From contig AJFK01000406.1 of NCBI GenBank assembly GCA_000467715.1, positions 1-27,738 on the forward strand: 27,738 bases of DNA, given 5' to 3'. The position numbers and the translations under genes were made by a program. This DNA comes from Hysterium pulicare CBS 123377 (Eukaryota; Ascomycota; Dothideomycetes; Hysteriales; Hysteriaceae). Positions 18,476 to 27,738 of the stretch are shown here, piece by piece (the stretch's first letter is position 1; every line of letters starts with the position of its first letter). Below the pieces are notes generated by a model that saw nothing but the letters and a program-made list of their open reading frames with translations, had not been told where the DNA came from and did not search any database.

Positions 18476-21175
18476 TCACATTATACCTGCTAAAACATCT
18501 CCCACCCAATCCAACTGCACAGCACTAACACCTCTTGCATAACTCTTGTTCGTGAAGACAAACTCGCTGAACACAATTGCTTCAAGCTTCTTGCCAAACA
18601 ATACACTAGAAGGGTGAATGGCCACAGTTTGATTACCCATCATCGTCCGATAACTTCCGTCCGGCATCAAGCGAGCCGTATTGGCCACGAAGCCTTTGAG
18701 AAGGCAATGTAAAATGGCATTCGTTCGAGCTTCAGATGGAGTAGATACAGTAAAGAGATCGGCGGATTTGGGAAGCAGCTTTAGCAGGGTACACTGTTGG
18801 CGCAGTTGCTTTCGAATGTCCTGGAGCTGTTAGCTATGGTCTCAAATTGGGAATGGAAGTCGCACCATAACATTCTGCATTGCGCGATGTGAAACGAAGT
18901 GTCTCTCAGCCCAAGCTTTTCGGTCTGTGTTCTCCGAAGCATACATCTGCACGGTGGCGAGGAGCGTCATATGATCACCCTCACGCCGATACAACTCTCG
19001 CCTCGCGACTTCCGCTTCCTCTTTCTTCTCTTCGGTGACTATGTTGAGAAAGATATTCTCTACACTCAGGCAAGAAATGATGTCGATGATGTCTAATAGA
19101 CAGTCTCGTACCGGATCAGCTGCCTCAACGAGTACTCTCCCGAGCGTAGGAGTTAATGGCAGTTTTGCAATCTTTAATCCAAACTCGCTGATCTGGCCTG
19201 ATTCATTCAGAGCACCGAGCTGCAGTAATTGAAGGAGTGCCTTCTCCAGTGCTTCACGCGGAGGTCGGTCGAGAAAAGGAAAATTGATCACATCATTTAT
19301 CCTTCTGGCTTTCATGGTCAAGATAGCGTGACTCAAATCGCATCTCAGAATCTCCGGCGTCGTTCTCGGGTCGAGACTCATATAATCCTTCTCGGTGTAT
19401 AGTCTGTAACACTGTCCGGCAGCTTCACGACCCGCACGACCTTTCCTTTGGGTGGCTGAAGACTGTGAAATAGGCTTTACAAGTAATGAGTCCAGGCCGA
19501 GACGGTTTCGAAATTGCTTGATCTTGACTTTACCACTGTCAATGACGAAACGGACCCCTGGAACAGTGACGGAAGTTTCAGCAATGTTAGTTGCGAGGAT
19601 AACTTTGCGCGATTTAGGTGGAGGTAACTGAAAAATCTTTTGCTGGGCGGTTTGAGGTAGAGCTGCGAACAGAGGAAGTGCTTGGATCTATTAAGTGTTA
19701 GAATGGAGATAAAAAAAGTCCTGAATGAAAAATGTCGTTTGATGTTCGAATGGACGGAATTGATAACCGGGCAAAAAGCGAAAGCCTACCTGTGGTACGT
19801 TTTCATCCATCCCAATAGCGTACTCATTGACCAATCGCTCAAGAGCTTCCACAGTATCTTGACCGGTAAGAAAAACAAGTATATCTCCAGGTAGAGGCTC
19901 CTTGTAATGAATCTGGAATATTGTTTTGAGAGCAGCTTCAACAAAATCTTGAGTCGGCTCGGGTAGATATATCGTCTTGACAGGAAACTGCCGTCCTTCC
20001 ACATAGCATACTGAGATATCACCAGATCTTTGGTCCGGTAGCTTAGCAGCGCTCTTCGTATTTTGCAGACCGGGTTCGTCATCCGTTGGTTTCATCTTCG
20101 TGATCCCACTGGCCGTCGGAGATGTCTTCTCACTTCCTTCATCTTCTGAAGATCCTATCCCAGACCATGATGAATCCGAATTGTCGGCTTCTGCGGTAGC
20201 GGAGTGGCCACTGTTGATTTTCTTCTTGGAGTTGGACATGGTCTCAGTTCCTCCATTAAAAAAATTGCGTAGCCCCTCAATATCAGCAGTAGCACTCATA
20301 ACCACAACCTTCAAAGCATTCCCACCTCTCCCCTTCTGGTCGGCATTGACCAAATTCTTCACAAACCCAAGTATCAAATCCACATTGACGCTCCTCTCAT
20401 GCACCTCATCCACTACCACCGCACTATACTGTTTCAATTGCGGGTCCCTCAACATCTCCTGCAACAACATCCCCTCGGTCAAAAATTTGACCCTGGTATT
20501 TGGCCCTGTCGAATTATCAAACCGCACCGAGTATCCGACTTTACTCGCTGGGGAGGAAGAGCCAAATAACGACCCCATTTCTTCAGCTACACGGCGGGCG
20601 AGGGAAATAGCGGCAACTCGACGTGGTTGGGTGATCGCAATACATTTCGTGCACCATGGCTCATTGAGCAGGAACTGGGGTACTTGGGTACTCTTCCCGC
20701 TACCAGTTTCGCCGGTTAATAAGAGGATGTTTTTGGATCGAAGGCTTGAGCGAATGGTTTCTGCATGCTCCCATATTGGGAGTTTCTGTCGAAAGGAATA
20801 CAGTTTTTCTTTTCTCTTGACGAGGTGACCGTGTTGGCCTTGTTGCACTATTCTATCCCCATTTTGCGGACGCTCTTTGTGACCAGATGTTTCATGTATT
20901 CCTAAGCTCTTGCGCTCTTCAACGCCATTGCTATATCCTCTTTTGCGGTTCAATGATGTTTGCGACTTCGCAGCACTTCTCTCGGGTGGGATGTCAACTG
21001 CTGATTTTACAGGAACTGGTGCGGAAGAAGATGAGGGTGGGTTGGCGCGCTCGGTGCGCTTTCGCTTTCTGCCATTTACAGGCTGAGTGAGGTATATAGA
21101 GCTGATTGAGCCCTTCTGGGGGTTTGCGAAGAGGTAACCATCGTCTTCAAATGTTGTATGAACCCTTTCGGGCAT
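18476..21175 (-). CDS. DEAH-box ATP-dependent RNA helicase, Dhr2-like
   Basis: Three exons, 850 aa: 21175-19790, 19687-18866 and 18820-18476 (introns 102 and 45 nt with CTAAC branch sites). It unwinds RNA using ATP; the nearest family by memory is yeast Dhr2 (human DHX33-like), which acts in nucleolar 18S rRNA maturation. Motifs in order: GETGSGKST (155-163), TQPRRVAA, VVVDEVHERS (DEVH at 256-259), MSATAD, FLTGQD, TNIAETSVTVPG, and QRKGRAGR (542-549). The helicase-associated winged-helix and OB-fold regions follow (FLDRPPREALEKALLQLLQLGAL, then DIRKQLRQQC). A basic low-complexity N-terminus (1-125) suits nucleolar targeting. A Ser/Asp/Glu-rich insert of about 85 residues (305-388) lies between motif III and the second RecA lobe. 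DEVH instead of DEAH is unusual. Distinguishing Dhr2 from other DEAH helicases needs a phylogeny. Confidence 0.92.
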
Positions 21176-21592
21176 GTTGGAGTAGAGGTGCGTCTTGTGA
21201 GTTCGGCAGGGCGGATACAGAGAATTTGTACAGAATTGATAAGATTAGATTGATGCCAAGACGCTAGCATCTATCACCTATCAGGCCATACGTATTGAAT
21301 CGAGAGCAATACATTGAACGCTATCAAGTCTCAATTCAACTTTCAAGAGTCGACCAGAAGCCCCGGGGTTTCTCTTTGCTTCAATTACTCCGGAGGGGCC
21401 CAATCGTACACCTCTCTCCGCAAATTCACCCCCGCTGTTGTCGCTTAGCTCCATCATCCACTCCATCAACCGGCAATTTATCCATTAGTTCTGTAAAGTA
21501 CATCTTCAATCGAAGAACCGGGTCAGCATATATAGCCGTCGTTCAACACTCCCGGTCGTAAACATGTACCGTCGTCCACGACCTCAACCGCA
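21176..21592. promoter_or_regulatory. Divergent promoter between the helicase and glycosidase genes
   Basis: 417 nt without a gene. Just before the glycosidase start lies an overlapping upstream ORF (ATG 21564, TAG ending 21641, 25 codons in another frame) that could lower translation from the main ATG at 21593. No other element is recognised. Confidence 0.5.
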
Positions 21593-23719
21593 ATGCGGTT
21601 CGCCTACCTCAGCATGGGGGAACCTCGACCGTGGAGGTTAGTAAATCTCCTCGCCATTTCACTATCCTTCGTAGACTGCAAAATCGACCGGAAGTCCATC
21701 GTCCAGTCCTTCAATCCCTCCCGCAACGACTCCTCCTTCACAACCCCCGTCCAACTCGGCAACGGCAACTTCGCCTTCGGAACAGACATAACCGGTCTCC
21801 AAACCTTCCTTCCATACAACACACTCTCTAATTGGGGATGGCATAACTCCTCGCTTCCTACAGCTTCGAACCAAACCTCGCCTGAAGATTTCACGGGACT
21901 AGAGTGGTGGACACATGGAAGACTTGTGGAATATGACCAGCCGAATCCGGCGGAGGCGGCCATCAGCCAATGGTTGATTGCAAACCCTCACCGAATTAAT
22001 CTAGGAAGACTGGGACTATGGGCCTCGAGTGGTGGTCTAAATGAGAAGGATTTGGTGGGAAAGGAACAGATTTTGGATTTGTGGGATGGCATATCACGAT
22101 CTTTCTTCATGATAAACGGGACAGATGTAACAGTGACAACAGTTGTGGACCCCAAGGAGGATACTGTGGCTGTACAAATCCAGTCCGACTTCGTGAAGAA
22201 TGGAAAGCTGGGTGCGTTCTTCGACTATCCGTATGCGTCAGGGGCCGACAAATTCGATGCGCCATTTGTAGGAATATGGAATGCGACGAAGAATCACACT
22301 ACGGCTCTACGGAAACAAACAGGCGGAACGGAGATCCAGCATATTCTTGATGCTACGACGTACTTTACAAGTGTGTTCTGGGAAGGTCAGACGGCATTCC
22401 TATCGGGCCCGATGAATGGAACTCACCGGTACATACTCAATCCAGGCCAAGGCAATAACAGCATCCTCTCTTTCACAGTCAACTTTGCTCCCGCGACTAC
22501 GTCGGAACGAAAAGAGTTTTCCGAAGTCAAAGAAGCGGCTTCAGAGTGGTGGAATGATTACTGGGAATCCGGCGCATTCGTCTCTTTGCCAACCTCCAAT
22601 TCTTCGGCCAAAGAACTCCAACGACGTATTATCCTGTCTCAATACCTGATGGCTGTCAACTCTGCCGGGAAAGACCCGCCTCAAGAGTCAGGCCTTGTAA
22701 ATAATGGCTGGTATGGTAAGTTCCATATGGAGATGGTATTCTGGCACCTTATGCATTGGGGAATGTGGAATAAATGGGATTTGCTTGATCGTAGCATCTC
22801 CGTATATCAACGATTTCTTCCGACCAGCTTTGAACGAGCCCGAGAGCAAGGATACCAAGGGGCAAGATTTGGCAAGATGAGTGATCCAAGCGGGCGCTCG
22901 GCACCAGGAGAAATCAACTCTTTATTGATTTGGCAGCAACCACACCCGATGTATTTTGCGGAGATGGAATGGAGACATTCTCCAACGGATGAAACCTTAG
23001 AAAGCTGGGATGATGTCTTGACGGCTACGGCTGACTTCATGGCATCGTATGTTTTCTGGAATGAGTCAACTGGAGTGTATGATTTAGGACCACCTATGTA
23101 TCCAGTATCGGAAAATACGAATCCGAACCAGACCGTCAATCCGACCTTCGAGCTTGCGTATTGGCGATTCGGCCTAGACATCGCGTCGAAATGGCGACAA
23201 CGACAAGGGAAATCAGTTCCAAAGAACTGGACACAGGTAGCGGAGAAATTGGCGCCGCTTCCGGTTCAGGACGATGCATACGTTTTATATGAAGGCGTCA
23301 AAAATATGTGGACAACGCCCGAACTCGCTGAAGACCATCCTGCCGTCCTCGGCATTCAAGGCTGGCTTCCTCCGGACCCTCAACTCAATCTCACAATATT
23401 CAACAAGACAATCGAAAAAGTCAACGAATCTTGGAACTTTACTTACTCCTACGGCTGGGACTTTCCTCTTCTCGCCATGACTGCTGCAAGAGCTGGGGAC
23501 ACGGAGAAAGCGGTCGATTGGCTACTACATCCGAACTTCCAATTTGATGATGTGGGTATGCCGATTGGCGGGACTAGAGTGCCTACACCGTATTTTCCGG
23601 CTAGCTCGAGCTTGTTGCTGGCCGTTGGCATGATGGCTGGTGGGTGGGATGGATTGGAGGGACCTGTGTTCCCGGACGATTGGTATGTGGAAGTCGAAGG
23701 GTTTGCGAGAGCTATGTAG
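21593..23719 (+). CDS. Secreted six-hairpin (alpha/alpha)6-barrel glycosidase-like protein
   Basis: Single exon, 708 aa. The N-terminus has a hydrophobic core (LVNLLAISLSFVDC) ending near residue 29, a plausible signal peptide; a second ATG (Met8) gives a more standard one. More than a dozen Asn-x-Ser/Thr sequons (for example NHTT, NGTH, NQTV, NWTQ, NLTI, NFTY) fit a secreted glycoprotein. An N-terminal beta-sandwich-like part with LGNGNFAFGTDITGLQTF is followed by the helical barrel with KFHMEMVFWHLMHWGMW, GKMSDPSGRSAPGE, HPMYFAEMEWRHS and YDLGPPMYPVSEN, rich in Trp, Glu and Asp as in GH65, GH95 and related clans. I recognise the superfamily but not the exact GH family, and the catalytic acid is not assigned. 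The likely role is extracellular oligosaccharide or glycan breakdown. Confidence 0.75.
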   Translation: MRFAYLSMGEPRPWRLVNLLAISLSFVDCKIDRKSIVQSFNPSRNDSSFTTPVQLGNGNFAFGTDITGLQTFLPYNTLSNWGWHNSSLPTASNQTSPEDFTGLEWWTHGRLVEYDQPNPAEAAISQWLIANPHRINLGRLGLWASSGGLNEKDLVGKEQILDLWDGISRSFFMINGTDVTVTTVVDPKEDTVAVQIQSDFVKNGKLGAFFDYPYASGADKFDAPFVGIWNATKNHTTALRKQTGGTEIQHILDATTYFTSVFWEGQTAFLSGPMNGTHRYILNPGQGNNSILSFTVNFAPATTSERKEFSEVKEAASEWWNDYWESGAFVSLPTSNSSAKELQRRIILSQYLMAVNSAGKDPPQESGLVNNGWYGKFHMEMVFWHLMHWGMWNKWDLLDRSISVYQRFLPTSFERAREQGYQGARFGKMSDPSGRSAPGEINSLLIWQQPHPMYFAEMEWRHSPTDETLESWDDVLTATADFMASYVFWNESTGVYDLGPPMYPVSENTNPNQTVNPTFELAYWRFGLDIASKWRQRQGKSVPKNWTQVAEKLAPLPVQDDAYVLYEGVKNMWTTPELAEDHPAVLGIQGWLPPDPQLNLTIFNKTIEKVNESWNFTYSYGWDFPLLAMTAARAGDTEKAVDWLLHPNFQFDDVGMPIGGTRVPTPYFPASSSLLLAVGMMAGGWDGLEGPVFPDDWYVEVEGFARAM

Positions 23720-24020
23720 TAGGTGTACCTGCATAGAAGGCAGTGATCGGTTGCTGTGGTATTTCAATCTTCAGCAAACAGCTGTGAGCTTGCATATCAT
23801 GCCTCTCCATCCGTGATAGCATGAATGTGAACCACTCCAGGATCATGCCAAGCTCTAGTGCTATGGAAGGTGTGAGCATAAGCAGATTGCCCCCTTTGGG
23901 TATGGAAAATAGTAGAAGTCATGTGGCCGGTTTCACCGGTTCTTGGTGGGTAACTGCTACCGGAGCTAGTCAGTGCAATACATAACCACCTGCATGTTGT
24001 CGTGGTAGGGAAAGCCCGTT
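23720..24020. other. 3' region of the glycosidase gene, no gene seen
   Basis: About 300 nt of unremarkable sequence between the glycosidase stop and the broken RNase H-like gene. Nothing else is recognised. Confidence 0.4.
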
Positions 24021-25416
24021 ATGGTTGTGGTGACTCCGTTCAAATACAGCTCCGAAGCCTCTCGGCCTCTCTTTCTTAACCGGGCAGTTCTCTTTACTCG
24101 CAGCCATGAAAGTGAACTCAGACTTCTCGCCGAAAATGCACGAACGGCCTTGGTCGACCTCGTTCCTCCGCCCACCTTTGAAATGCCAAAGGTCAAGGCC
24201 ACCAGCAAAGACCCCGAGAGGCGTCTCCGAAAAGACAAGAATGCACAACATGCCATATTACGCTACGGATTTCACGGCGAGTCTTTAAGAAACAACGAAG
24301 CGAAGCGCTCTCATGCGCCGATAGAATGTCAGAGAATCACTTGAGCCCACAGTGTTTCCCCATATGGGTGCACGCAACGGCTTGGTCATCGAGTGGGAAG
24401 GACTTCGGCATTGCAGTGGTCTACAAGAAAGGACAAGTGGATACCGACTGGACAGAGAAGGCTTATTCTGTACACGACTCAAAAGGCGCAAGTGGAGCGG
24501 CGCTCTTGCCATTAGCGAAGGGCTAGATATGGTTTTGCTTGATGCTCGACGAGGCGATATCTTCCTTTCATCACAGGCTGGTTCTCAAAGCAGTTGTCAA
24601 ACTTTGCAGATGGTGGCCATATTCTCTAGCGCATGGCCCGTTCCATATCGAATCATTCAACGGGTCCAAAAACGAATGCCACCTGCAAACGCTGCTATGA
24701 AGAAAGTGTTCGAGCTTTCTGTTCAGCTCAAGCAACTAGGTGTCCACGTCCAATTACACTGAGTCCCCGCGAAGTCAGCTACGCTGGGAAGAAAGCGCTC
24801 CACAAAACTGGCTTATCAAGCTGCAAACGCGAAATTTCAACGAGCAAATGCGCCCAGTCCTGACATAGCCCAAAGCGTGGTCGATAGTCGAGTCTTGCTG
24901 GATCGGGTGGATACTCTGACGCAGCCAGACGGGGAGGCCGACGAAGGGAGTCCGCCCTGTGATTCTAATTCCGGTACATTGACTCTCACCACAACTGTCA
25001 ACGTAGAGAACGCAGGCTCGCTCCCACCAAAGAAGGGTGGAAGAAAGACAGAATACTTGTCTGCAAGGAAGAGGCTATTGATGAGCAAGAACGGGCATCA
25101 GGACAAACGTGATGGGACAACCAATGAACAAGACGAGAACAAGGACGCACAATTCAGGGGATTGGACGAACAGGAAGGGAAGCATGACAAACGAGAAAAA
25201 GAGCCACGCCGACAGGAAGTGGAAGACCATGGACAAGAGGTATCTACTGAGCCTTCGAGCGATATTTTGTCAATTGTGTTTATTGAACGAACTTCCGGAG
25301 ACCACAAGGCGCTTCATGGAGATGGCCATCGGATCTCACAAGGATCCTCTGGTCTTTTCGATCACGGCTCTATGATCCTCTTTCTCATGAAAACCCCCAA
25401 CATCTCTTTCAGGTAG
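24021..25416 (+). pseudogene. Broken gene with an RNase H-like domain
   Basis: Coding-like text continues across three plus-strand frames but is interrupted. Frame one (24021-24344) holds KNAQHAILRYGFHGESLRNN and HAPIECQRIT. Frame two (from 24326) continues with FPIWVHATAWSSSGKDFGIA and WTEKAYSVHDSKGASG, then the sense shifts frame near 24505 to ALAISEGLDMVLLDARRGD. That frame runs to LGVHVQLH, a TGA at 24760-24762 where relatives would have Trp (LHWVPGH in RNase H-like folds), and then continues open in the same frame to the stop ending at 25416 with a Lys/Glu/Asp-rich tail. The first catalytic Asp of RNase H is not evident. The parallel is to fungal RNase H-like proteins, possibly derived from a LINE-type element. 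No introns explain the breaks. The family call is moderate; the disruption is clear. Confidence 0.5.
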
Positions 25417-25642
25417 GCAATTCCTCTGCAAGGTCCGATGCCTTGGGCCGATATAGGTCGGTTTCTTGGGGCTGCTTTGTGGATTGACACCATTTGGTTC
25501 TAGGTCCCAGCAAATGGGATACTGGGAATGCAGATATAAATACTACGGTATTTCCTGATCCGATATGATTCCACGAAATGAATGCCACTCAATCGTTCAT
25601 CGACCCTCAACATACAAGGACGTGTAGAGCTCTTCTTCGTAC

Positions 25643-27279
25643 TTACAAGTTCAAACTACCCATATCAATGCTCCGATCCCCCAACTGCGCCGCAAACAGA
25701 CTCTGCGGCTGCACAGCAGCTCCCTTCGAAATAAATTGCCCAGCGGTGCCCCCATCCTCCCCACTCTGGGCACTTCCCACACATCCAATGCACCAGTTCT
25801 GTCCAAGCGGTGGACTCGAAATATTGACGGCTTTGACATCGACGTTCCACGCAACTCCGTTGTTCATCGTCCACCCATGTCCAGACCCTGCCATACCTCG
25901 ATTATTGAAATCAACATTCCCGCCCGTTGCGTTCTCGGCTAAGAAGCCATGGCCCCAACGCTCGTGCGGTTGGATAGATTCAGTAGATTGAGCAGAGTGG
26001 TAATTCACGCACGCATTTGGACCTGGAGTAAGTGTCTTCGTTGCAACGGTATAAGACCTTGCGTCTTCCGCGCCTAATGTCTGGCAGTCGTACACAAGGG
26101 TTTGAGTGCCTATGAGTGATATATCGAGAGCATAGCCTGCACCGTTATCTGTTGGGCCATCTCGGTTCATGGTCACTTTGGAGATTGTGATACGTGTGCT
26201 ATTCGTATCAACTGTGATGAACTGGTTAAACCCCGTCAGGTCTAGATTCCGGATCCAGGAATCCGTCGTCCAGGGTGCAACGTAAATTGCGTTGGCGGCG
26301 CACTTGCTGTCGTCCAAGATTACTCCGGAGCATGTTGGGGTGACTTTAATGCTGAGGTTCTCGACACCCATTTCGGAAGGCTGAGCGGGTGAAGTGTAGG
26401 CGACTAGTTGCCCAGACATGTATTTGGAGTTGATCGCGTCGGTGAGCGGGATGTTGACGGAGATGGCTTTGCCGTTCATGGAGGAGATGCGTCGTGGCTG
26501 TTGGACGAGTGCGCCAGTCTAAAAGAATATTGTCAGCCTTGTTCATGAGATATTGTCCATCCAGCGACTGTTCACATCAGACAAGGAAAACCATGGCAAT
26601 CAAAGCTCCCATTCCTACCAACACGACCCGTATACAAAAACAAAAGACGAAAACTCAATGATATGGGTAATTATTAACTCACAGGGATCCAAGTCTGCTT
26701 TTCCCCACTCCTCACCAACGTATCCATCCCCATAGCATGAATCCACTCATTCGTAACAGCCCTCTGCACAAACACATCCTGACCTACCGAAAACCCATCC
26801 GAATTATCCACATGCACAGTCCCCGTCCCTGCAGCCACGTACGTATCTGTGATCTTCGCCGTCTTAACCGCCTTACCACCACTTGTTTGGTTCCCCATAG
26901 CAATCACGTCTACACTTGCATCCTTGACCGTCAAAATCGTCTTGCCCATCCCCGCACCTCGAAGCGTGGTCGAATTGCGCAGGAGAAGGCCGGAGCCAAG
27001 GGCGTAGGTGCCCGCATTTAGCATTACGACTCCTCCGCCTGCCTTCCAGACTGCATCGATAGCTGATTGGATTGCAAATGTTTGATCACCGCTTCCTGGA
27101 CTCAAGGCTTTGGTCGCGGGGCGGGATATAGATGGAAGAGCGGCTGCGTTGGCGTGGTAGCCGCAGAAGGAGAAGTTGGGGAGTTTGTCGCCGGTGGAAG
27201 TTTTTAGATTTTTGTAGTCTATTGTTTCTGCGAAAACATAAGCAGAAAGGAGGAAGGGGATGGTTGATGCCAGGAACAT
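25643..27279 (-). CDS. Secreted pectin-lyase-like right-handed beta-helix protein
   Basis: Two exons, 490 aa: 27279-26683 and 26518-25643, separated by a 164-nt intron (GTGAGT..TTTTAG) that joins as WIPTGALVQQPRR. The N-terminus MFLASTIPFLLSAYVFA is a clear signal peptide with cleavage near A17. The front of the mature protein (FCGYHANAAALPS, then DQTFAIQSAIDAVWKAGGGVV and GTYALGSGLLLRNSTTLRG) is the N-cap and first coils of the pectate-lyase-3/pectin-lyase fold. Later coils show the beta-helix pattern (WIRNLDLTGFNQFITV, ITISKVTMNRDGPTDN, RWGHGFLAENATGGNVDF). The C-terminus carries paired Cys (NWCIGCVG). The fold is confident; the substrate (pectin, other polysaccharide, or none) is not, and no classical pectate lyase Ca2+ site was identified. 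Confidence 0.82.
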
Positions 27280-27738
27280 TCTAAGCTGTCAGGGAGAATT
27301 AACGCGATTAAGATTATATTGATAGCAGAGAATGCGTTGCTTTAGATATGAAAGATGGATTTAGAAAGGCGCCGCTGGAATCGAAAAGCTGATAGTTAGG
27401 TAAGAGAAGAGCAAGGGATGGGTATTTATCACGACAGAGATCATGATGTTCCTAAAATAAATGTGCTTCGAAGACCAGGGTCTCAGCTGTAGCTCATCCC
27501 TATCCTAGCATCTTGTTTAGCCCTGCCTTCTAGGGGTATAGGGCTATTGTAAAAGACTTTCGTTGCTGGCCACTGGAAGCTCGTCGAGCATGTCGATCAT
27601 TGAATGTTAACATCGAAGCTGACGGGGTGAGATGTGCGATCATGGGGTGTTTGTAGTCTAACGACGAATCCGCTAATTAGTAAGATTGTTCCTGCACCTG
27701 CTCCTAACAAGCTTAGTAACGCGTTAGACTAATTTTAG
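27280..27738. promoter_or_regulatory. Upstream region of the pectin-lyase-like gene
   Basis: 459 nt to the window edge. On the minus strand this is the promoter side of the beta-helix gene. No coding frame, tRNA or repeat is recognised, and the last 150 nt are AT-rich. Confidence 0.4.

Noticed and set aside
20100-20828. Plus-strand open frame of 242 codons
   Set aside because: Antisense to the helicase exon that carries all the helicase motifs; it has no motif of its own.

Overview
The window is nuclear DNA from a filamentous ascomycete (Pezizomycotina; a leotiomycete is my guess, not proven). The evidence is short introns of about 45-100 nt with GT..CTRAY..YAG signals, genes packed on both strands, fungal MED9 and DUF6594-type proteins, and glycolysis running on the cofactor-independent phosphoglycerate mutase. 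I see no rRNA, tRNA, CRISPR array, intact transposon or virus.

Left third (1-7374). A RING-type protein (minus strand) runs off the left edge. Next comes Mediator subunit MED9 (minus), whose stop codon is followed in frame by a further 123 open codons. MED9 is divergent from phosphoglycerate mutase (plus; two introns, one of them stopless and in frame). A Ca2+/calmodulin-dependent kinase (plus; four exons) follows, behind an ATG-free, pyrimidine-rich leader of about 520 nt.

Middle (7375-16624). An accessory-looking divergent pair lies at 7375-10236. One gene joins a Helo-like N-terminal domain, of the kind found on fungal NLR/allorecognition proteins, to a retropepsin-like DTG aspartic protease domain. 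The other encodes a DUF6594 protein with three C-terminal membrane segments. This pair is the best candidate for an undescribed system. It is followed by a pyroglutamyl-peptidase-like cysteine peptidase (minus), an FAD monooxygenase of the salicylate hydroxylase type (plus) and the Kel3/KLHDC4 kelch protein (minus). A perfectly phased 11-bp minisatellite lies in the promoter region between the kelch gene and the next gene.

Right third (16625-27738). A six-exon prolyl-aminopeptidase-like hydrolase (plus) contains a 21-nt microexon. It is convergent with a three-exon Dhr2-like DEAH-box helicase (minus). The helicase is divergent from a secreted, heavily glycosylated six-hairpin glycosidase (plus). 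Then come a broken RNase H-like gene (plus) and a secreted pectin-lyase-like beta-helix protein (minus).

Apart from the 7375-10236 pair, the genes look like ordinary housekeeping, ribosome-biogenesis and secreted carbohydrate-active functions with no shared pathway. Exon boundaries were set by reading splice signals, by frame continuity (every spliced CDS below is a multiple of three) and by remembered family conservation. No alignment was run.
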